From Paraliobacillus salinarum (GTDB taxonomy: Bacteria > Bacillota > Bacilli > Bacillales > Amphibacillaceae), in assembly GCF_014083865.1 (NCBI RefSeq), contig NZ_JACEFA010000001.1, positions 1 to 64,000 on the forward strand: a stretch of DNA of 64,000 bases. The letters run 5' to 3'. The notes under the pieces are model-generated. The model was not told where the DNA came from. It worked only from the letters and a program-made list of their open reading frames with translations, and did not search any database. This document shows positions 19,104 through 28,154 of this stretch, in pieces (position 1 is the stretch's first letter; each line of letters starts with the position of its first letter). The translations under genes and the position numbers were made by a program.

Positions 19104-19559
19104 ATGCCACTATTACCTACGATTAGCACAGCATTAATTGTATTAAGTGCCATTTTAGTTGGAATTGGCTGGAGGCTAGTTGTAAAAAAGAAATATAAAG
19201 CGCATAAGAAGGTTATGATTGCTGCAGCAATTAGTGCATTGGCCTTTTTTATTATTTATGCATCGCGTACCATTTTTGTGGGAAATACAAGTTTTGGTGG
19301 GCCAGAAGATTTGAAAATATATTATACAATATTCTTGATTTTCCATATTAATTTAGCTACAATTGGAGCGATTTTTGGAATTACTACACTTGTTTTAGCC
19401 TTTAAACGAAATATTAAAAAACATCGCAAAATAGGTCCGATTACAAGTGTTATTTGGTTCTTTACATCGATTACAGGTGTAATGGTGTATCTATTACTTT
19501 ATATATTTTTTGAGGGTGGAGAAACGACTAGTATGATTAAAGCAATATTAGGTTTCTAA
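19104..19559 (+). CDS. ctaM: DUF420 membrane protein, CtaM/YozB family
   Basis: A 151-residue protein with four hydrophobic segments and conserved His residues (HKKVMIAAA, FHINLATIGAI, KKHRKIGPIT) of the DUF420 family. The Staphylococcus aureus member CtaM is required for a functional aa3-type menaquinol oxidase, and the B. subtilis counterpart is YozB. Being directly downstream of ctaB, it very likely helps heme or copper insertion into a terminal oxidase. GAGAGGG precedes the ATG. The DUF420 assignment is firm; the CtaM name rests on family and context. Confidence 0.85.
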   Translation: MPLLPTISTALIVLSAILVGIGWRLVVKKKYKAHKKVMIAAAISALAFFIIYASRTIFVGNTSFGGPEDLKIYYTIFLIFHINLATIGAIFGITTLVLAFKRNIKKHRKIGPITSVIWFFTSITGVMVYLLLYIFFEGGETTSMIKAILGF

Positions 19560-19565
19560 ATGATT

Positions 19566-19595
19566 AGAGTTGTCTATTTTAGACAGCTCTTTTAT
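19566..19595 (+). terminator. terminator after ctaM
   Basis: AGAGTTGTCT pairs with AGACAGCTCT (one G-T pair) around a five-base loop, followed by T residues. Confidence 0.8.
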
Positions 19596-19654
19596 TATAT
19601 ATATAAATAAATATTAAGTTGTACGCTTAATATACTGGAAGGGATGTGTGAATA

Positions 19655-20839
19655 ATTAAGAATAATGTAGTTAGGCAGATAGAAGCAAATGAATATGATC
19701 AAGTACTATCTCTAGGTGAATATGCATTCAAGTATACGCTGACAGAAGAAGAGAAACTTGAAAAGAAAGCAGCAATGGAGGAGCGACAAATCAATTTTGG
19801 TTCTTTTATTGGTGAGCAATTAGCGGCTAAGCTACATATTTTACCTTTAACACTTTTTATGGGTGATGAAAAGTTCTCTTTTGGTGGTATAGCTGGTGTT
19901 GCTACTTGGCCTGAGTTTCGCCGGGCCGGTCACATTAATCACTTATTAAAGCAATCTTTTGTTGAAATGAAAGAACGAGGCTATTCACTGTCTATGCTTC
20001 ATCCGTTTTTAATTAAATTCTATCGGAAGTTTGGATATGAAGTTACAAATTACACATACAGATATGATCTGACCCCAAATGATATTGCAACATACCATTC
20101 AACAGGAAATTGTAAACGAGTCACATTCGAAAGAGAAAAAGATACAATAAAAAAATTATATGAAGCCACAGCATCAGAATATAGTTTAATGATGGATCGC
20201 GATGATTGGTGGTGGCGCAAACGTGTTATTTCTGATAAAGATACCATTATTCTCTACTATAATGAAGCGGGAGAAGCACTAGGTTATTTAATTGCAAATA
20301 TTAATGATTCTCATTTACGGGTAGAAGAAATGGTTTACCAATCTACTGATGCTTGTAGAGCGTTGCTTCAATGGGTTAAAAATCATGATTCAATGATTGA
20401 TACAATAACCTTAATAGGACAGCCAAATCAATCGATCGCATTTTACTTAGATAATCCACGAATCCCATTGACTAAAAAAGCATATTTTATGACGCGTATT
20501 ATTGATTTTGCAGCATTTATAAAAGACTATCCTTATTTTACGGTGGAAGAAAACGTACAGATTGCTTTTCAAGTAGAAGATATACATGCTCCATGGAATA
20601 GTGGAAACTGGTTAGTAACTATTCAAGAAAATCATTGTAAACATGTCGAAAAGGTTGACCATGCAATTGATGGAGACATTACGTTTGCAATGGATATTAA
20701 CGGATTAACAGCGTTGTTGTTAGGAAGTGAATCATTAGAAAACTTGCATCGTTTTGGTGTAATTCAAGTGGAGGAGAAAACAGTAAAATGGAACGATATA
20801 ACTGCTGTTAACGAGACACATTTATTAGATTATTTTTAA
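19655..20839 (+). CDS. Eis-like GNAT acetyltransferase, apparent AUU start
   Basis: An enhanced-intracellular-survival type GNAT protein of about 394 residues. The acetyl-CoA loop is in GVATWPEFRRAGHINHLL, with a second GNAT-like region after it and a C-terminal SCP2-like domain. Members acetylate amino groups; the substrate here is unknown. The frame is open from an in-frame TGA at 19649 and encodes family-typical N-terminal sequence (IEANEYDQVLSLGEYAFKY), but contains no ATG, GTG or TTG until ATG 19775. An ATT at 19655 stands eleven bases after GGAAGGG and is my choice of start. Otherwise the gene starts at 19775 or its start codon is mutated. Confidence 0.75.
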   Translation: MKNNVVRQIEANEYDQVLSLGEYAFKYTLTEEEKLEKKAAMEERQINFGSFIGEQLAAKLHILPLTLFMGDEKFSFGGIAGVATWPEFRRAGHINHLLKQSFVEMKERGYSLSMLHPFLIKFYRKFGYEVTNYTYRYDLTPNDIATYHSTGNCKRVTFEREKDTIKKLYEATASEYSLMMDRDDWWWRKRVISDKDTIILYYNEAGEALGYLIANINDSHLRVEEMVYQSTDACRALLQWVKNHDSMIDTITLIGQPNQSIAFYLDNPRIPLTKKAYFMTRIIDFAAFIKDYPYFTVEENVQIAFQVEDIHAPWNSGNWLVTIQENHCKHVEKVDHAIDGDITFAMDINGLTALLLGSESLENLHRFGVIQVEEKTVKWNDITAVNETHLLDYF

Positions 20840-20884
20840 AATTTTCTAGTTGTAAGAATGAAATATATTTTCTTCTTAAAGCAT

Positions 20885-20918
20885 AAACTGCCGACCTCAA
20901 TACGAGTGTCGGCAGTTT
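20885..20918. terminator. bidirectional terminator, GNAT gene and ytvI
   Basis: Perfect 11-bp stem AAACTGCCGAC/GTCGGCAGTTT with a twelve-base loop between convergent genes. Confidence 0.85.
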
Positions 20919-20952
20919 CATTTATTAGATTCACTTTATCTTGGAGGAATAG

Positions 20953-22011
20953 TTACAATTTAAAGTTCCATTTAATAATACCGGCTTCTTTAGCGGAATT
21001 AAAGCCAATAACGACTAATGGGCCGATAATAAAACCTAAAAACCCAAGCAATTGTAAACCAATATACATTGCGATTAACGTTGCTAATGGTGATAAGCCA
21101 ATATGTTGGCCCATTACTTTAGGTTCTACAGTTCTTCGTATTGCTAATAAGATAATCGCGAGTATTGCTAATTTAGTTCCCATAACGACGTCGCCCGTAA
21201 TAAACATATATAACGACCATGGCGCCAAAATAGCTATAGAGCCGATAATTGGGATGAAATCAATTGCCCAAATAATTAATGACATGATGATCGCATATTG
21301 TGGGGCAATAAGCAATAAACCAATTAATGTAACAATGAAAATGATAATACTAACAAGAAATTGTGCTTTCAAAAAGCCGAGAACAACATAAGATAATCTT
21401 GCATTCATAAAACGAACTTTCTCAGCAGTTGCTTCTGTTAAATATTGATATGATGTAGCTTTTAACATTGGCAATTCAATCATAAATAAGAATAATGAGA
21501 TAAGGTATACTAATAAGCTGACTAGATACTCTGGAATCGCAGCTACCATTCCAGCAATTTTCTCAACCTGTAGCTGAGATTTTATCGTATCACTAAAATC
21601 ATTTATGTTATTTGCTATACCATCTCTAATTTCTTTAATAAATTCTGCAGGTAAATCTTTCATCAGATTTTCTATTTGTGTTTGCCATTCACCAAATTTA
21701 TCCATGATCTGATTAATATATGTTGGTGCATTTTCAACAAAGTTGACGATGTGTGTGACAACACTTGCTACAACATAAGTACCTAAAACACCAGCGATCA
21801 AAACGAAAATTAAAAAAACGATTATAACAGAAACTTTTCTGTTTAGTTTAAATCGAAATTGTAACCAACGAATAATTGGGTTTAAGCATAATGCTGTCAA
21901 AAAAGCGAGAATTAATGGTAAAGAAATAGGTAGGATAAAGTACCCGATAAGTAGTAATATTGCGGCTAAAAAAATATATAGCCAATGACGTTTAGTTAGG
22001 TAACGGAACAC
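20953..22011 (-). CDS. ytvI: AI-2E family transporter, YtvI-like sporulation membrane protein
   Basis: A 352-residue polytopic protein of the AI-2E/PerM family: two N-terminal membrane segments, a soluble stretch (about 85-150) with amphipathic helices, then five or more further segments and the family motif WAIDFIPIIGS near residue 265. It most resembles YtvI, a sporulation integral membrane protein. The actual substrate is unknown, and despite the name the family is not restricted to autoinducer-2 export. The start is GTG with an AAAGGAG twelve bases upstream. B. subtilis ytvI is located elsewhere, so this is a local insertion in the syntenic block. Confidence 0.75.
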   Translation of the reverse strand: MFRYLTKRHWLYIFLAAILLLIGYFILPISLPLILAFLTALCLNPIIRWLQFRFKLNRKVSVIIVFLIFVLIAGVLGTYVVASVVTHIVNFVENAPTYINQIMDKFGEWQTQIENLMKDLPAEFIKEIRDGIANNINDFSDTIKSQLQVEKIAGMVAAIPEYLVSLLVYLISLFLFMIELPMLKATSYQYLTEATAEKVRFMNARLSYVVLGFLKAQFLVSIIIFIVTLIGLLLIAPQYAIIMSLIIWAIDFIPIIGSIAILAPWSLYMFITGDVVMGTKLAILAIILLAIRRTVEPKVMGQHIGLSPLATLIAMYIGLQLLGFLGFIIGPLVVIGFNSAKEAGIIKWNFKL

Positions 22012-22271
22012 TTAATTATGGAACTCCTTTCGAAAACGAAAAAATGTTGTAAATATGTATAAACAGAATATAGCATGAAGACCAGCTTTTGAATAGGCTA
22101 GATTCTAAATAAAATTATAACATGAACGGATCCAATGTCACAGTTTATATTATTTTAAAATACTTTGGCTGATTATGAAAGATTTTCACCTATAAGGTCA
22201 TAATAAGACAGTGAATGGATTAGACCTATTCATATTTAAGTCTAAGCGGAATGATTAAAGGAGGAACAAAA

Positions 22272-22700
22272 ATGCAATCAATAAAAGAAATAATGTCAAC
22301 AGACTTAACCTATTGTACCCCAGATGACACATTAGTAAAATGCGCCCAACATATGGCGGAAAAAAATGTCGGTGCTATTCCAATATGTAAGGATCCCCAT
22401 GAATTAATAGGGATGGTTACAGACAGAGATTTAGTGCTACGTGGTTATGCAAAGGATAAGCCAGGAACAACAAAAATTAATGAAGTAATGAGTGATCATT
22501 TAGTTGCTGTTGAATCACATACAAGTGTCCAAGAGGCGGCTGAATTGATGGCGGAACATCAAGTTCGACGATTACCAGTTGTTCAAGGAAATAAATTAAT
22601 TGGAATGGTTGCTCTAGCTGACTTAGCTTTAGAAAAGCAATCAAATGAGGCGGCGGGTCAAGCATTAGAGGAAATATCTGAACAAGACCAGTTACATTAA
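22272..22700 (+). CDS. ylbB: CBS-domain pair protein (YlbB-like)
   Basis: Two tandem CBS motifs fill this 142-residue cytosolic protein: one at about 8-65 (MSTDLTYCTPDDTL to GMVTDRDLVLRG) and one at about 75-130 (MSDHLVAVESHTSV to GMVALADLAL). Such stand-alone pairs usually sense adenine nucleotides; the partner is unknown. The start is ATG 22272 after AAAGGAGG, not the upstream ATG at 22251. Its place just before ylbD agrees with ylbB of B. subtilis; ylbC is missing. Confidence 0.85.
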   Translation: MQSIKEIMSTDLTYCTPDDTLVKCAQHMAEKNVGAIPICKDPHELIGMVTDRDLVLRGYAKDKPGTTKINEVMSDHLVAVESHTSVQEAAELMAEHQVRRLPVVQGNKLIGMVALADLALEKQSNEAAGQALEEISEQDQLH

Positions 22701-22713
22701 TAAGCAAATACGA

Positions 22714-22749
22714 AAGGCGCTTTGTCTGTGTAAGACAGAGCGTCTTATT
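22714..22749 (+). terminator. terminator after the CBS protein gene
   Basis: AAGGCGCTTTGTCT pairs with AGACAGAGCGTCTT with few mismatches around a five-base loop, then T-rich sequence. Confidence 0.75.
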
Positions 22750-22798
22750 TATTTCAAATTTGATAATGAAGCTAGTGTTTATTGATGCGTTAAAGAAG

Positions 22799-22826
22799 CA
22801 CGCGTGACTAGTGTATACATATACTA
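22799..22826 (+). promoter_or_regulatory. putative σE/σK sporulation promoter for ylbD
   Basis: CATATACTA (22818-22826) fits the σK -10 pattern CATANNNTA exactly and is 7/8 to the σE -10. A CACG resembling the σK -35 (AC core) lies 15 bases upstream. The predicted start of transcription would leave a short leader of about 28 bases before ylbD, a spore-coat gene. Inference from pattern and context. Confidence 0.4.
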
Positions 22827-22861
22827 ATATATATAACGTGGGTATGTGAGGTGTAGCCCTT

Positions 22862-23263
22862 ATGAGGAATGAACAAGAGGTTGAGCAATTTAAGACATTT
22901 ATAAAGCGATATCCAGGTACAATAAAAGAAGTTAGAAATGGAAATAAGAAGTGGCAAGATTTTTATGAACAATGGGTTTTGTTAGGAGAAGATGATCCTA
23001 GTTGGGAAAGTTATAAGCAAGTAGATAAATCAACTGATTCTAAAAAAACTGACTCTAAATCAAATAAACAATGGATGAAGCAAATGACTGACATAGTAGA
23101 CAAAATAGATTTAAATAAAGTTGAAGGACACATCAATCAGCTAAATGGAGCAATTACAAATATTCAATCTTTAATTGGACAATTTCAAGATGTAAAAAAA
23201 CAAATGCCTACCAAAACGAAACAGTTTCAGAATAGGCATCCATTTCAGCATTATTATGATTAG
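22862..23263 (+). CDS. ylbD: YlbD-type putative spore coat protein
   Basis: A 133-residue hydrophilic protein matching the YlbD coat-protein family: VEQFKTFIKRYPGTIKEVRNGNKKWQDFYEQWVLLGEDDPSWE at the N-terminus, then a Lys/Ser/Asp-rich linker and a helical tail ending in a His-containing FQHYYD. No catalytic motif. It is followed after 11 bases by ylbE, so the two are co-transcribed. The ribosome site is modest (GAGGTG). Confidence 0.85.
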   Translation: MRNEQEVEQFKTFIKRYPGTIKEVRNGNKKWQDFYEQWVLLGEDDPSWESYKQVDKSTDSKKTDSKSNKQWMKQMTDIVDKIDLNKVEGHINQLNGAITNIQSLIGQFQDVKKQMPTKTKQFQNRHPFQHYYD

Positions 23264-23274
23264 GAGTTGATTGA

Positions 23275-23508
23275 ATGGACCCGTCAATCTATCAACAAAT
23301 TAGAAATGATTCAAATTTACTCTATCACCTAAGACATGATCCATCATGGTATCGCGAATTATCAAAGAATCCAATGGCTTTATCAGAAATGGAAAAGCAA
23401 GCTAAACTATATCAAGGTAGAACGATTCCACAACGAGTAGAACGCATATCTGAACAAATGCAGTTATTAGGAATGTTTCTTCAGATGGCAAGTACAATGA
23501 AAGATTAG
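23275..23508 (+). CDS. ylbE: YlbE-like protein
   Basis: A 77-residue protein of the YlbE family (unknown function), recognised by the N-terminal YQQIRNDSNLLYHLRHDPSWYRELSKNP and its fixed position after ylbD. Start ATG follows TTAGGAG. It may share the sporulation promoter of ylbD. The T-run hairpin after its stop may end this small operon. Confidence 0.83.
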   Translation: MDPSIYQQIRNDSNLLYHLRHDPSWYRELSKNPMALSEMEKQAKLYQGRTIPQRVERISEQMQLLGMFLQMASTMKD

Positions 23509-23530
23509 TGCTTGCACTTTTTTTTTTGAC
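23507..23530 (+). terminator. weak terminator after ylbE
   Basis: A short AGTG/CACT stem with a four-base loop is followed by ten T residues. The stem is minimal, so efficiency is doubtful. Confidence 0.4.
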
Positions 23531-23565
23531 ATATTATTGATATGATATGGTTATGGAGGTGAGCA

Positions 23566-24009
23566 ATGATGTTGGCAACAACTGAAATTGTAGATATATT
23601 AGATCGTTCGGAACAAATCGGGCAAATGATCATTTCGTCTGATGTGATGAATGAATATATTGAAGCGAAAGAAATACTTGCGAATGATGTAGAAGCACAA
23701 ATGCTGATTAAGCATTTTAATGATAAAAAAGAACAATATGAAGAAGTACAACGGTTTGGTCGCTATCATCCAGACTACAGTAAAATAATGAAAGAGATTA
23801 GACAAACAAAGCGCGAAATGGATATGAATGATTGTGTAGCCGCTTTTAAAGTTGCAGAACGAAACATTCAAACATTACTTGATGAGGTAAGTAGTTGTAT
23901 CGCACATAGTATAAGTGATCAAGTAAAAGTACCTAAAGATGGAGCACTGTTAACGGACAGCAGTTGCGGCTGTGGCTCTGGTGGTAGTTGTGGTTGTCAA
24001 GCTTCATAA
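23566..24009 (+). CDS. ricF: RicF (YlbF), RNase Y specificity factor subunit
   Basis: A helical 147-residue protein of the YlbF/YmcA family. RicF joins RicA (YmcA) and RicT (YaaT) in a complex that carries iron-sulfur clusters, modulates RNase Y cleavage of operon mRNAs, and affects competence, biofilm formation and sporulation. The core EEVQRFGRYHPDY is almost identical to B. subtilis, and the Cys-rich C-terminus (SSCGCGSGGSCGC, about 131-144) supplies cluster ligands. Two adjacent ATGs follow GGAGGTG; either could start. Confidence 0.93.
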   Translation: MMLATTEIVDILDRSEQIGQMIISSDVMNEYIEAKEILANDVEAQMLIKHFNDKKEQYEEVQRFGRYHPDYSKIMKEIRQTKREMDMNDCVAAFKVAERNIQTLLDEVSSCIAHSISDQVKVPKDGALLTDSSCGCGSGGSCGCQAS

Positions 24010-24050
24010 CTAATGTTTTATAAAATTATGACTGCAAGTGAGGATCAAAT

Positions 24051-24326
24051 ATGCGTACAAATAGACAAGGTTTAGTTGTTTGGTTTCAACATATGAAAAA
24101 TGTTAAACAAATCAAGCGTTACGGACATTTAATTTATGTATCAAAAAATCTTAAATATGCTGTTATTTATGTTAATCAAGAGGAAGTAAATGATAAGTCA
24201 ATTAAATTAGAAAAGCTCCCCTTTGTCTCAAGAGTTGATCAGTCGGCTAAGCCTTTTGTGAAAACGGAATTTGAAAACGCTCAAAAAGATAAGGCAAAAG
24301 AGTATGATTATAAAATGGGTATTTAA
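24051..24326 (+). CDS. ylbG: YlbG, UPF0298 family protein
   Basis: A 91-residue protein of the YlbG family (DUF2129), function unknown, typical start RQGLVVWFQHMKNVKQIKRYGHLIYVSKNLKYAVIYV. It lies 41 bases after ricF, as in other Bacillaceae, with a strong terminator after it. Composition is basic and there is no membrane segment. Confidence 0.88.
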   Translation: MRTNRQGLVVWFQHMKNVKQIKRYGHLIYVSKNLKYAVIYVNQEEVNDKSIKLEKLPFVSRVDQSAKPFVKTEFENAQKDKAKEYDYKMGI

Positions 24327-24337
24327 TTTTAAAAAAA

Positions 24338-24370
24338 GCCTGCAGATAAATTATCTGCAGGCCCTTTTTA
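24338..24370 (+). terminator. strong terminator after ylbG
   Basis: GCCTGCAGATA pairs perfectly with TATCTGCAGGC across a three-base loop, with A-run upstream and a T-run downstream. Confidence 0.9.
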
Positions 24371-24430
24371 GTTTCTGTATAATAGAAAACTAAAAAGGCA
24401 AAGGGAGAGGAGAAACCGGAGGAAGAACTT

Positions 24431-24484
24431 ATGGGGAAACGTAAGTCTTCTCCGTCTTCAAGAAGTAACCAAAGCATTGATTAG
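24431..24484 (+). CDS. possible 17-residue peptide MGKRKSSPSSRSNQSID
   Basis: A tiny ORF between the ylbG terminator and rsmD. GGAGGAAG lies at ideal distance before its ATG, and a consensus TATAAT (24378-24383) lies about 48 bases upstream, though no good -35 accompanies it. The product is basic and rich in Ser and Arg. I do not recognise it. It could be a small spore-associated or leader peptide, or chance. Confidence 0.3.
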   Translation: MGKRKSSPSSRSNQSID

Positions 24485-24604
24485 CTACCTCACTAAATTA
24501 GTATGGACGATAATACTAGATCTATACCTAGGAAATAATATTTCTCAATAATAAAAATTGTGGTAGGATAGAATTCGAATAAAAGAAATGAAGAGGTGAC
24601 GCTT

Positions 24605-25646
<1,042 letters not shown>

Positions 25647-25654
25647 TTTATAAA

Positions 25655-26860
25655 CTAAGCTACATGACTTAATGAACGTTTAATGAGAATAACCACTGTA
25701 ATACCAATAAAAGATAAAGTAATCATTGGTCCTATATTTGCTAGACTTAGCAAGAGTTGAAAGCTTTCCTCTTTATAAGCTAATTCAGGATTTGCTGTAA
25801 CAACACTGGTTGTTTTATCTGGCTCATAAACATAAGGGAATAATATAAATGCAATAGTACTGGCTAAACAACCGTGTAAAAGTCTAGCAAAAAAGTAAGG
25901 TAAGAACCGAATGTCTGTTTCAGCTAAAATACTAGCTACTTGTGCCTGAACCGAAAAACCGTTAAATGCAAAAATAAAACTGACCGCTACAGCTTGAGAT
26001 AAGGTACTAACGAAATCTGAGTTAGCTATCATTTGGGCCCCAAGTGTGATTTCAAACAATCCCGTGAAGATCGGTAAGGCTAGTTCGCTAGGTAATTGAA
26101 ATAAGTTAAGTATAGTTGCAAGTCCATTTGATAATAAAGGTGCTACACCTACTTGAAGCAACAAGGTTGTCATAACTGAGAATACAATGATAAATCCACC
26201 GATCATTAGCAAGGTCTGAACGGAATTGACAATTGCGTCACCAAAAATCTTTCCGAAAGGTCGGCGGTCTCGAATTCTAGTTGTATGTAATGCATGAAAA
26301 GCTTTTCTTACTGATAATTTAGAGCGTTGTTCATTTTTTCTTTCTTGTTTTCTGCCATAAAAGCGCATGCAGAATCCGACTAGAGAATTACTAGTGTAAT
26401 GGACAATAGCAAGTAGTACTCCGAGTGAAGCATCATGAAAAAAACCTACTGAAACCGCAGCAATAATAAATAAAGGGTTTGATGCATTTGTAAAGGAAAC
26501 TAATCGTTCAGCTTCGATTTGGGTTAATTGTTTCTCTTGACGTAATCGAGCAGTTAATTTCGCTCCAGAAGGATAACCACTCGCCATGCCCATCGCCCAA
26601 ACAAAACTACCTGCACCTGGAACATTAAAAATCGGTCTCATAATTGGCTCAAATAAAACACCGATGAAACGTACAACTCCAAAACCGATTAGTAGTTCAG
26701 CTGTCACAAAAAAAGGTAACAGAGAAGGAAAAACAGTTCCCCACCATATATCGATCCCCCTTACACTAGCTTCTAAAGTGTATTTAGGAAACATGATTAA
26801 ACCTACTGCAATTAAAAATGCAAGCAATGCGAAAACCGCAGATTTTAGTTTAGATTTCAA
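25655..26860 (-). CDS. ylbJ: YlbJ sporulation integral membrane protein
   Basis: A 401-residue polytopic protein with about nine membrane segments and nucleoside-recognition (gate) domains, the family signature being FVWAMGMASGYPSGAKL. In B. subtilis YlbJ is a σE-dependent mother-cell protein needed for heat-resistant spores. Start TTG follows GGGAG. It is convergent with coaD with almost no gap and no hairpin between, so transcripts may overlap. The B. subtilis neighbour ylbK is absent. Confidence 0.9.
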   Translation of the reverse strand: MKSKLKSAVFALLAFLIAVGLIMFPKYTLEASVRGIDIWWGTVFPSLLPFFVTAELLIGFGVVRFIGVLFEPIMRPIFNVPGAGSFVWAMGMASGYPSGAKLTARLRQEKQLTQIEAERLVSFTNASNPLFIIAAVSVGFFHDASLGVLLAIVHYTSNSLVGFCMRFYGRKQERKNEQRSKLSVRKAFHALHTTRIRDRRPFGKIFGDAIVNSVQTLLMIGGFIIVFSVMTTLLLQVGVAPLLSNGLATILNLFQLPSELALPIFTGLFEITLGAQMIANSDFVSTLSQAVAVSFIFAFNGFSVQAQVASILAETDIRFLPYFFARLLHGCLASTIAFILFPYVYEPDKTTSVVTANPELAYKEESFQLLLSLANIGPMITLSFIGITVVILIKRSLSHVA

Positions 26861-27093
26861 AGTAATCTCCCTACTCCCGATACTATTCTGTACTTATTTT
26901 TTAAAAAATAGTAAACTTAGATTAGTTTTTATTTTTCTGGTCCTATATTCAATATACGTAGACATGCCTTTTTTTTATGCTTAGATATAGTTGAAAGTGA
27001 TATTTATTTTTGGATAAACAAATAAGGATCATTTAATAAAGCTCAAATACTGCTTTTTAATAAGAAAAAGCTAAAAGTAAAGAGGGGAAAAGT

Positions 27094-28107
27094 GTGATTT
27101 GGAATAAAAAACGAATCATTATATATATTTTTATATTACTCATCTTGATGTTTCTTACTTTGTACAGACTGCCTTACTATATTTATAAACCCGGTACTGC
27201 TGATGCGTTAGATCCTGTTGTAAAAGTAACAGATGGATTTGAAAGTGAGGGAGACATGCATTTGGTAACTGTACGTGGCGGTCAAGCGACTCCGTTACAA
27301 TATGTATGGGCCTTGTTTGATCCGTATCAAGAGATAAGATTGCTTTCTGAAGTGTTTCCAGAGGGGATTTCACAAGAAGAATATTTTCAAGCTCAGTTAC
27401 AAATGATGGAGAGTTCTCAAGAGTCTTCCACTGTCGTTGCTTATGAAGCGGCTAATGAAGAAATTAACATTTCATACAATGGGGTGTATGTAGTTTCAGT
27501 TGTAAAAGATATGCCTGCTGAGGAAGTGTTGCAAACTGGGGATAAGATTATAGCGGTGAATCAACGTAAAGTAGACACTGCAGAGACATTAATCGATCTA
27601 GTCGATGAACAAATAAATGCTGAGCAAATAAAACTAACGATTGAACGAAATGAAGAAAAAATGGAAGTGGAAGTAGGGCTGGCTCCTTTTCCGAAAAATC
27701 CAGAGCGGATCGGTATAGGGATACAATTAGTTACCGATCGCGAGGTAATAGTAGAACAGGAACTGAATTTCTCCAGTGGGGACATTGGAGGGCCGAGTGC
27801 GGGTTTAATGTTCGCGTTAGAAATTTATGATCAATTAACAGAAGAGGATTTAACCAAAGGGTATCAAATAGCGGGTACAGGTGAGATAAGTTATGAAGGC
27901 AAAGTAATGCGAATCGGTGGAATAGACAAGAAAGTCATTGCGGCTGATAGAGAAGGCTGTGACATTTTCTTTGCACCAAATGAAGGTGGAGCTGAAAACT
28001 CAAATTATCAAAAAGCATTAGAAACAGCGGAAGAAATAGAAACACCTATGAAAATTGTGCCAGTTGATACATTTGAAGAAGCGATAAATTATCTTGAAGA
28101 TTTGTAA
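27094..28107 (+). CDS. ylbL: YlbL/DdcP, PDZ and Lon-like serine protease
   Basis: A 337-residue membrane-anchored protease: one N-terminal membrane segment (about 8-24), a PDZ domain (about 125-195), and a Lon-type catalytic domain with Ser235 in GGPSAGLMF and Lys280 in GGIDKKVIAA as the Ser-Lys dyad. In B. subtilis the orthologue (DdcP) degrades the division inhibitor YneA after DNA damage. Start GTG follows GAGGGGAAAAGT. It is divergent from ylbJ and convergent with tmcAL. Confidence 0.92.
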   Translation: MIWNKKRIIIYIFILLILMFLTLYRLPYYIYKPGTADALDPVVKVTDGFESEGDMHLVTVRGGQATPLQYVWALFDPYQEIRLLSEVFPEGISQEEYFQAQLQMMESSQESSTVVAYEAANEEINISYNGVYVVSVVKDMPAEEVLQTGDKIIAVNQRKVDTAETLIDLVDEQINAEQIKLTIERNEEKMEVEVGLAPFPKNPERIGIGIQLVTDREVIVEQELNFSSGDIGGPSAGLMFALEIYDQLTEEDLTKGYQIAGTGEISYEGKVMRIGGIDKKVIAADREGCDIFFAPNEGGAENSNYQKALETAEEIETPMKIVPVDTFEEAINYLEDL

Positions 28108-28154
28108 AAAAACAAGGATGAAGAGACTCATAATGTCTCTTTATCCTTGTTTTT
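28106..28154. terminator. bidirectional terminator, ylbL and tmcAL
   Basis: AAACAAGGATGAAGAGAC pairs with GTCTCTTTATCCTTGTTT with one G-T pair and a seven-base loop, flanked by A and T runs. Its right arm includes the last codons of tmcAL. Confidence 0.92.

Noticed and set aside
20858-21391. 177-codon plus-strand ORF opposite ytvI
   Set aside because: It is the antisense of a membrane-protein gene; Ile/Pro/Asn-rich composition with no ribosome site. The minus-strand frame has clear family homology.
22220-22245. TTAGAC/GTCTAA inverted repeat upstream of the CBS gene
   Set aside because: Only six-base arms with a 14-base centre; expected often by chance in AT-rich DNA.
23528-23546. TTGACA and TATGAT before ricF as a σA promoter
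   Set aside because: Spacer is only nine bases, far from 16-18, so these hexamers cannot work together.
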